Source: Gryganskiella cystojenkinii
Lineage: Eukaryota > Mortierellomycota > Mortierellomycetes > Mortierellales > Mortierellaceae
Assembly: GCA_015852425.1 (NCBI GenBank)
Contig: JAAAIG010000905.1
Span: 1 to 14,808 of the forward strand
Direction: 5' to 3'
DNA: 14,808 nt
Shown here: in pieces, positions 8,330-14,808 of the stretch
Layout: each line of letters starts with the position of its first letter
How positions within the stretch are numbered: the stretch's first letter is position 1
The notes under the pieces: generated by a model
Database searches by the model: none
Told to the model about the DNA's origin: nothing
What the model saw: only the letters and a program-made list of their open reading frames with translations
Made by a program: the position numbers and the translations under genes

Positions 8330-9389
8330 GCGCGACGGCGGCAAGTGCCTGGGGCATCAGAAAACGTCGAAATTCGTTTCCATCTTGAAGCTGTTCCGCG
8401 CTTGGAGCCAACATGTTCAACGGACCAGGAACATCACGATATGGAACTCGGAGACCCTCGTAAAGGATCTCGCGCTCTTCCATCAGATAGTTATGAAGGA
8501 TAGCGCAAGCTGAAATCCAATCAAGTGCCCTCCAAAGTCCTCAGGAGGGTATTCCTTGGTGATTCGAATTGGAAGTTCCGTCAACGATCGCCATCGTCCT
8601 TTCATCATCCCAATTACATATTCGTTGGTGGCACGGAGATGGGCTAAAGAGCGGTTGAAGTCCCCATCAGCTGTCAACCCTGCAACACCTTTGATGGCAG
8701 GGACAGTCACAGGTGAGAACGGATAGGCGGAATCAGCTAACAAGTATTCGCCAGGAGCAAAGTAGTTGCCTTCGTTGATCCAAAGGTCTGACTTGCTGAA
8801 CACAAAATGGTCATGACAACGACCTGCAAAGAGAAAGGTGAGAGAAAGGTGGTATTAGAAAATATGTTGATAAAAGGGATCGATTTAAAAACGTTGCTAG
8901 TTGTTTTGTCAACATACCTGTGTACCCAGCGAATAAATTGGTAATCCATCTATCAACATCACAACGACTTGAATGTTGAGAGAGTACTGTCCCTTGCGGT
9001 CGAAAAAGAAATCCCCTTGGGAGGAAGGACGGCGCTCAAGGGGAACGCCCATCAACAAAACCGACACAACCATAGACACCATTACTGGCAATCTTTTTGC
9101 AGGAATCACACAGCCTTCGCGCTTCTGCAGACGGCCAAGAAAAGTATCGATCATTGAGAAACAGGATCCGGCCAAATGCTTGTGTTGTTTAGTTGGGGAT
9201 GGACCCTTGGCTTCGACGCCAAGTCTCCGCCAGTCTTGCCATCGACATTCCGTTCCCGTTGTGGCCAAGACGATCGAGTAGAATCGCAAGCTGAACAACA
9301 GCCTCTTCTTGCTGCCTATAATCCGTCTGTAAATCTGGCGGGGGGTTGTTGTGGGCCTCGTAATTGACACGACTTTTGTATGGGGAATT
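8272..9389 (-). pseudogene. PIF/Harbinger (DDE_Tnp_4-type) transposase pseudogene
   Basis: The translated minus strand follows the HARBI1-like order. An N-terminal helical region (QLAILLDRLGH, MARLAETWRRSQGS) comes first. It is followed by CVGFVDG (first Asp, 9051-9053), VPLERRPSS and FFDRKGQYSLNIQVV, then WITNLFAGYTG-RCHD (second Asp, 8810-8812). Next are LLADSAYPFSP, NEYVIGMMKGRWRSL (Glu, 8621-8623), ISACAILHNYLMEERE and a charged C-terminus. One normal intron fits at 8824-8917. Lesions are a nonsense TAA at 9189-9191, a roughly 5-nt deletion right after the first Asp (about 9045-9050), and single-base losses near 8965, 8534 and 8362. No start codon or terminal inverted repeats were found. 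The accessory Myb-like gene of autonomous Harbinger elements is not visible. Confidence 0.88.
8824..8917 (-). other. Intron in the Harbinger transposase pseudogene
   Basis: The 94-nt intron runs from GTATGT (plus-strand CATAC at 8913-8917) to TTTGCAG (8824). Joining the flanks rebuilds AGYTG-RCHDHFVFSKSDL in one frame, placing the second catalytic Asp directly after the junction. The splice signals remain intact although the coding sequence has decayed. Confidence 0.75.
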
Positions 9390-9463
9390 ATGTGTTTATT
9401 TTTTACCTAACGAAGTTAATGTGAGACATGCAGGCAAGTCGAGAGCGGCAGCAGCGTGATAGT

Positions 9464-9905
9464 TGTCGCTCCCCGTGAGCACAAACAAAACAACTCTTTT
9501 TCTCACTTATTCTCCCCTTGAAAATCATCATTCCTGCGTCCTACTTAACCGCAACGCAACACTTGTACCACCCTTGGGCTCTACACGTGTGTTCGCCCCC
9601 AGATTCACCTCCCGTCATTGTCCTCAGATCCTGATTCGACCCTTGACCAATGTATTCGCCCGATACCTTTTCGGATCTGCCCCTGTCCTTGCTCTTGTAC
9701 CTGTGATTGTTTTTATCTGTGATACCTGCAGTGTTATACATAACCCCTTATAAATGGTGCCCTGTCCCCGATCTCATTCTGTTCCTCAGTCTGCAATAAC
9801 TTACTTACCTAGTCTAGTCCTCTTGCTCGCGCACTCCTGCTCACTTCATTCAATATATTCTTGTTCTTACACACCACACATAAATCTGCCTGTCAATCCT
9901 TGACA
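9464..9905 (+). repeat. Diverged solo LTR or LTR remnant
   Basis: The 3' block 9787-9905 aligns with the other two LTRs: CAGTCTGCAATAAC, ACCTAGTCTAGTCCTC, TTACACACCA and the terminal TCCTTGACA. A TATA-like CTTATAAATGG lies about 45 nt before that block, the same arrangement as at 6675. The left limit is uncertain. TGTCGCTCC at 9464 is the best candidate start, giving 442 bp. No internal element sequence and no clear target duplication flank it. Confidence 0.65.
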
Positions 9906-10190
9906 GGACAATATCCACGACACTTATTTTTATTTGCTCTACAACCTGACTGAAGAAAGAAGGCAAGAGTGTTGGTTATAGAAAGGGATTCAAAGCAGTG
10001 TGCGCGCAAGAAAGAAAGAAATGTAAGCAAATGTTTAGCACAACCTGGATGGAGTAACAGCAAGGTGAACATGGAGGAGAGGGGGGAGGAAGTCAGGTAT
10101 GTACAGTAAAACAATGTGTAGTTAGAGACAACGGCCACTAACATCAAGGCTCATCCTTGTGTACAGGTGATGGCGGTGAGGAGCAAGCAC
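9906..10190. other. No gene seen
   Basis: Purine-rich DNA between the LTR remnant and the 3' end of the minus-strand pseudogene. It contains AAGAAAGAAAG runs and a G-rich stretch near 10075-10095. Short open frames here have no protein character. Confidence 0.5.
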
Positions 10191-10216
10191 TTAAACCTTT
10201 CTCAAAAAAGGTTTAA
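10191..10216. repeat. Perfect 10-bp inverted repeat after a stop codon
   Basis: TTAAACCTTT (10191-10200) and AAAGGTTTAA (10207-10216) form a perfect hairpin stem around the 6-nt loop CTCAAA. It sits 2 nt beyond the TGA (10219-10221) that ends the minus-strand pseudogene. It may be part of a 3' processing region or simply chance. Confidence 0.6.
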
Positions 10217-10218
10217 AC

Positions 10219-11372
10219 TCAGGAGTTCGTATCGTTTCGACCCTTGTGTGCACAGCAGAAGGAAGAGGATGCAAAGCTGATCACGCGGCCATTCCGTGAT
10301 ATGGCTCTACAGACCGGAGCCAGTCCCTGCTCCACGGTGCCTCCCAGATCACTCCAGATCTTTATCTGGGTACCAATCGTTCCAAGCTCTGCAAGGCTGT
10401 CTGGGATCATAACATCGCGTGCATGGACCATAATATACAGAATTCCACACTTGAACACGAGGTACACCGACATGATTTGGCAATCACTTGCCACCCAGGA
10501 AGAACAGCGTCACGAACGTCATATGTATCTTCAATAACGTCCAGGGCATCTTTCAAAGCAAGGTCGACTCGGGCCAAATCCTTGGCATTTTTCAACTTTT
10601 GGCCTTTCTGTGCGTGTGAGGTCACTTCCCACACGCCCACCTCACAAACAGTCTTGTTATGCCTGTCCTTAATCTCCAGTGCGAGGTCAGGCTCTTTCCG
10701 ACTTTTAGACCCGCTTCGTGATCGTCCTGACATCGTCGTTGAGTCCACACTACCCTAGGCTGATTAGATTTGGTTTGAAAAAGGAAAAAAGAGCGGAGGT
10801 GTTTGCCTTATCATTTACAAGTTCAAGAACACTCTTTGGTCAGGCATGCCTATGAATACTCTGCAAAGTGGCAATATGAACGACGAGATAGATGTTGACT
10901 CGGAGTAGCACTTGGTGCTGTCGGACTGCGGGAACTCTTGTACGGCTGACAGATGGAAGGTCCACAGCTTGTCGTGCTCACCGTGTAATGGAGCATTGTC
11001 AAACATGTGCCTCTGAGATTTCTAGAAAGCCTCCCGCTCCAATACCTTGGATGTCCACTCTCGTTCCAGTCGATTGCTAGCCTCCTGCAAATCTTATCGG
11101 GTGCTGCTCTTGAGCGAAGGTACCACCTCTTTCAACCATTTGTTCGTGATATCTCGCCGTTCGTGGCTTGAAGGCTTTATGAACAACAGGTATGCGACGT
11201 GGTTAGTGTTTCTCAAGTGCGACGAATATTCGCACTTACATGGATTTTATGTGATGCGAACACGAATAGGTTTTTTTGTATTCGCATTCGCATCATGTAA
11301 AACCAATGTAACATGCGAATATTCGCATTCGCACTTGAGAAACCCTGAATGGAGGCGTGGGACTGGTGACAT
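10219..11372 (-). pseudogene. Broken gene, PD-(D/E)XK-like fungal family
   Basis: Start ATG is at 11370-11372 with A at -3, giving MSPVPRLH before the coding sequence is cut by a 144-bp MITE (11204-11347). Beyond it the frame continues with LLFIKPSSHERRDITNKWLK, EASNRLEREW and DKLWTFHLSAVQEFP to 10819. A 69-nt intron (10750-10818) joins to a second exon holding KEPDLALEI (Asp at 10686-10688), VGVWEVTSHAQKGQKLKN (Glu at 10626-10628) and LARVDLALKDALDVIE. After a frame break near 10490 come VYLVFKCGILYIMVHARDV and IPDSLAELG. The PD...E-x-x-(K) spacing recalls a PD-(D/E)XK nuclease-like core, but Thr stands where the catalytic Lys would be. Further lesions are TAA at 11094-11096 and TAG at 11022-11024. 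I recall similar proteins as an expanded family in early-diverging fungi; the function is unknown. Confidence 0.6.
11204..11347 (-). mobile_element. hAT-like foldback MITE, longer copy
   Basis: This 144-bp element runs on the minus strand from CAGGGTTTCTCAAGTGCGAA to CGCACTTGAGAAACACTA. Nearly its whole length is an imperfect inverted repeat with a short A-rich centre, built from units such as GCGAATATTCGCA and GATGCGAA. It matches the 85-bp copy at 3607-3691 with the same end asymmetry (CAGGG on one side, TAGTG on the other). No 8-bp target duplication is visible (AATGGAGG against GACGTGGT). It carries no coding capacity. Confidence 0.75.
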
Positions 11373-11513
11373 TGTGGTTGATAAAAGCAAAGGAGGTAAG
11401 AGTGCGCGATGGCCTTGGCCGTGAGTGTTTTAAACAGGAAAAAGTGACGGAAAGTCGAATAAGCGATAAAACTTTTGAACAGTGGACAGACTTGCCTTGT
11501 TTCGGGGAGTTTA

Positions 11514-11637
11514 GTGTGCATGTGGTGTGCGTGTGCGTGGTGTGTGTATATGGTGTGTGTGTGTGTATTGTCCGCGCTCTGTGTGAATGTGTCTGTGTAT
11601 GAGAGGGGGAGAGAGAACAGAGAGAGAGAGAGAGAAA
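11514..11637. repeat. Compound GT/GA microsatellite
   Basis: An imperfect (GT)n tract at about 11514-11600 is followed by a (GA)n tract at about 11600-11637. The Ser/Leu/His-Thr-rich open frames on the minus strand here are translations of the simple repeat. Confidence 0.9.
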
Positions 11638-11639
11638 AG

Positions 11640-13200
11640 TAAAGAAAAGATAACAGAGCAAGGATGGTGTTCTTTATGACCACTTTGGTGTGCGGAGTGA
11701 TCTAAGTTTTAGCGAAAATCCCAAAGGATTGCGATACTTGGACGCGCCAAAGAGTTTGATCAGAGTGCAATATCACCTCCCATCATCATTGACGGAAGCA
11801 AAGGGCCATGTGTCCATCACTGTGGGAGTGCCACAGTCGCCACTATAAAATGACCCTCGACCTCTATTTTTTTGGACTCTATCCTTCCCCTTCTTCCCCC
11901 GCACCCCAAGCACGGATAAAGGCCCAGGGATGTCACCATTTTCTGACGGGTAAGTCAAAGCTGTCGCTTGAGACGCACCCACGTGTCTTTGATGCCCGGT
12001 GTGTCTTCTTAGTAATCGAGACGCTTGAGTAGGAAGCACCTGACCATACTGGCGCTTTCCATGACGTTTAGAGTCGTCCGTCCTTGGGATGCCTTGAATA
12101 CTTGCTCGTCCGCGATGTTGGAAGTCTCCCTTTCCACAACCTCTCCTTGCGGTAATCACGCCCACGGTCCTCAACTATGGCGTGTCGATTTGGCGGCGCA
12201 CTCATCCCAGCTCGATAATCACTCTAGTGTACAAAGGACTTCATCTTCGGACCATGCTATGCAAGTTACCGTGGCGAGAAGGAGCCAGGAGGTGGGGGCA
12301 ATCTTGGAGATCGAGCCAGAGGGTGGTTGCGATGGCCGCTGTCTTCAAGACACAAGGTCCTCATGTTATCTCGCGAACTTGATGTGGATGGTCAAACGGA
12401 TCCTTCTATATTGTCTGCGATCCGTTACACTCAGAGAAGCGCGACATTTGTCTTACAACTAAATCCCTAGGCCAATTTGGGTTTGTAGACTCAGAACAGA
12501 CCCCTCTCCTCGCCAAGGTCATTTGCTGAGGAGAGCCATGGCTCTAAGTAACATGCACCGACAGAAGGCCATAGATGGATCCTCTCTCTCTTCCCCTCTC
12601 CATCACTCAAGTTCGTTTCAGGCACGGGGTGTATTTTTATGCCGCCTGTTGGTTCGCAGGGCTATCGGTCATTTCCTCCCGAGGATAGCACGCGCCAATT
12701 ATCATGAGAATGTTCGAACTAGTTCATTTTATTATTAAGCGTGATCCGCAGTATCCACTCCGAGCAATGGCTTTTGCTCGACCTACATAACAATTCACCT
12801 GTACCTCTCTCTCTCTATGAACGAAATGTTGCTCGCTTGAGTGCTAGGAAAACAGTGGTGTGCATCGTGCCAAAGGATATTTATCGCCCACTTTCCTTTT
12901 CTTCACCTGCTGAGGTACAGACCATCATTGCCTCTTCGTCTCCATCTAACCGTCTAACCAGTGACATATGAGGGTCAGGACTCCGGTTTTTTTGATTTCG
13001 GGGTTATCGTCTTTGAAGAAAGGTGCTTGAGCAGGGCAACCAGGCCAGTCGCCAGTCTCGGTCGCCACCAAATAGCAGGGACGAAGCATTCTTGTTCAAA
13101 GACAAAACATCACGTCAGCCACAATTGACGGAGCTTAAAATTGTACAAGGACGGTGGCTGAGCAAGATGAGATAAAATGAATGCAATTTTACTACTAGTG
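11640..13200. other. Intergenic region without a supportable gene
   Basis: About 1.5 kb with only short open frames on both strands. On the minus strand 11773-12174 is open but Arg/Gly-rich and unrecognised. An overlapping minus frame reads QGEVVERETSNIADEQVFKA and EDTPGIKDTWVRLKRQL around in-frame stops, hinting at another decayed coding relic near 11950-12150. On the plus strand GTAAGT at 11950 and TTCTTAG ending at 12011 could mimic an intron in the same place. None of these is convincing. Confidence 0.4.
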
Positions 13201-13342
13201 ACTCAAAACGAAGTCTCTGTTTGTGCGCTTTGTTTTCGACTGAGAAAACTCAAAAGGAGAGAAAAAGGACTGGGCTGATCAGGTTTTTTTTGTTTTTGTT
13301 TCCATCATCACAACCACATCCACCCCCCTTTATTTTTCAACA
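13201..13342 (+). promoter_or_regulatory. Pyrimidine-rich leader of lysyl-tRNA synthetase
   Basis: The 5' flank of the synthetase changes from mixed sequence to T-rich (about 13284-13301) and then CA/CT-rich (ATCATCACAACCACATCCACC) just before the ATG. Pyrimidine-rich tracts of this kind are common next to start sites of highly expressed fungal genes. The start context is TCAACA-ATG with A at -3. No TATA box is obvious. Confidence 0.45.
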
Positions 13343-14808
13343 ATGTCTGCCCCAGCCGCTGCTGCTGCATCCAATGCCGAGGATGTCAAGCTCCACAAGG
13401 ACGAAGTCACCGGCGAGATGATCTCCAAGTCGTATGTTCTTTTCGATCTGTCCAATCTGGATGATCTGCGTGTTTAAATTAGCTATTTTGTTGTACTAAT
13501 CATCAATCTTTCATTACAGCGAGCTCAAGAAGAGACTGAAGAACAGAGAGAAGGAGGCCCAGAGGGCTTTGAGGGCTGCCAGCGCCCCTGCCCCTGCGGT
13601 ATCTGCCAAGAAAGCCGTCTCTGCTGCCGAGGAGGAGGAGAGCTTGAACCCCAACGTATGTCTTGAAAGATACACGCAACACTCTATTATGTTGTCACTT
13701 TTGTCGTGGGTTCCGGACACTGACATTTTTTCCCTCTTCTTCCTTGACGCTGTATATAGCAATACTTTGAGATTCGTTCCAAGAGAGTTGGTACCCTTCG
13801 TTCCAACAAGGAGACCTACCCTTACCCCCACAAGTTTGAGGTCTCGACCCAATTGCCCGCCTTTATCGAAAAGTACAACGGATTGAAGGCTGGAGAGGTT
13901 GTTGAGGAGGTTGTCACTGTTGCTGGTCGTCTCCATAACATGCGTACCATGGGCAAGCTCCGCTTCTATGACCTTCACGCCGATGGTGTCAAGATCCAGA
14001 TCACTGCCCAGGCACAGGACTCTGAGCGCGATTTCAATGAGGTCCACGATAACTTGCGTCGTGGTGATATCGTCGGTGTCAAGGGTGTCGCTGGTCGCAC
14101 TCAACCCAAGAAGGGCGGTGATGGCGAGCTCTCCATCTTCCCCCGCGACATTACCCTGTTGGCGCCCTGTCTTCGCATGTTGCCCACCACACATTTCGGA
14201 TTCAAGGATCAGGAGTCCCGTTACAGACAGCGTTACTTGGATTTGATTATGAACAACCATGTCCGTGACATCTTCAAGACCCGAGCCAAGATCATCAACT
14301 ACCTCCGCAAGTTCTTGGATGACCAAGATTTCTTGGAGGTCGAAACCCCCATGATGAACATGATTGCCGGAGGCGCCACCGCCAAGCCCTTCGTCACCCA
14401 TCACAACGACCTCAACCAAGAACTCCACATGCGTATCGCTCCCGAGCTTTACCTCAAGATGCTCGTCGTCGGAGGTCTCGACCGTGTTTACGAGATTGGT
14501 CGTCAGTTCAGAAACGAGTCCATGGATTTGACCCACAACCCCGAGTTTACGACCGCAGAGTTCTATATGGCCTACGCCGATATGTTTGATGTCATGGAGA
14601 TGACCGAGTCCCTCCTCGTTGGCATGGTCAAGGCCATTACCGGCACCACCAAGATCACCTACCACCCTCAGGGCAAGGATGGTCCTGCCATGGAGATCGA
14701 TTTCACTCCTCCCTTCAGACGTATCAACATGATCGAGTACTTGGAGGAGAAGCTCAACGTCAAGTTCCCTCCCGCGGATACCCTTCACACTGCTGAGGCC
14801 ACCAAGTT
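13343..14808 (+). CDS. KRS1: Lysyl-tRNA synthetase, cytosolic; 3' end beyond window
   Basis: A class II aminoacyl-tRNA synthetase that charges tRNA-Lys with lysine for cytosolic translation. Exons are 13343-13431, 13520-13655 and 13760 onward; introns of 88 and 104 nt have GTATGT donors and TTACAG/TATATAG acceptors, and the joins keep frame (29 codons plus 2 nt, then 75 codons). The first 75 residues form the usual eukaryotic Lys-rich N-terminal extension ([18 protein letters not shown]). An OB-fold anticodon-binding domain follows ([34 protein letters not shown]), then the catalytic domain with motif 1 ([19 protein letters not shown]) and motif 2 ([30 protein letters not shown]). Motif 3 lies beyond the right edge. 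No mitochondrial targeting peptide is seen at this start. The frame is intact with a strong GC-ending codon preference, as in a well-expressed housekeeping gene. About 424 residues are visible. Confidence 0.97.

Noticed and set aside
11213..11683. Long minus-strand frames rich in Ser, Leu and His-Thr
   Set aside because: They are translations of the GT/GA microsatellite and the MITE.
11773..12174. 133-codon minus-strand open frame
   Set aside because: It is Arg/Gly-rich with no recognisable motif. An overlapping frame on the same strand looks at least as protein-like but has stops.
12532..12545. Perfect 14-bp palindrome AGAGCCATGGCTCT
   Set aside because: It is isolated, with no partner motif or gene boundary nearby; chance is sufficient.
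13514..14788. 424-codon open frame antisense to lysyl-tRNA synthetase
   Set aside because: It is the reverse complement of a GC-ending, strongly codon-biased gene, which often leaves the opposite strand open. It crosses both synthetase introns and has a Gly/Val/Leu-rich translation without domains.
1..14808. Search for a novel multi-gene system
   Set aside because: The two intact genes are unrelated, and the others are mobile-element or gene-family relics. Nothing indicates cooperating genes.

Overview
The window looks like fungal nuclear DNA. It has short GT-AG introns (about 65-105 nt), A-rich start-codon contexts, a spliced cytosolic lysyl-tRNA synthetase gene and many decayed mobile elements. 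The two decayed host-type genes resemble a family I associate with early-diverging fungi (Mucoromycota, especially Mortierella-like). That placement is recalled, not computed.

Layout. 1-783: low-complexity DNA with a degenerate tandem array and three copies of a 19-mer. 784-1225: an open, unrecognised exon ending at a splice donor, followed by an antisense LINE reverse-transcriptase fragment (about 1245-1728). 2279-4544: a broken, intron-rich plus-strand gene with a small hAT-like MITE inside it. 4727-6831: a composite LTR-retroelement relic, made of an inverted LTR, a Ty3/Gypsy integrase with chromodomain cut off on its 5' side, and its 3' LTR. 7096-7974 (minus): an intact isochorismatase-like gene lacking two of the three usual catalytic residues. 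8272-9389 (minus): a PIF/Harbinger transposase pseudogene. 9464-9905: a third, more diverged LTR. 10219-11372 (minus): a second broken gene of the same broad type as the 2279-4544 gene, carrying a second copy of the MITE. 11373-13342: a microsatellite and DNA with no supportable gene. 13343 to the right edge: the 5' part of lysyl-tRNA synthetase.

Only two genes look intact: the isochorismatase-like gene and the synthetase. They do not form a pathway. The rest is a transposon graveyard with nested insertions. I see no operon-like or defence-like system. The points most worth following are the isochorismatase-fold protein without its nucleophile, and the shared MITE whose computed removal restores continuous reading in two related decayed genes.
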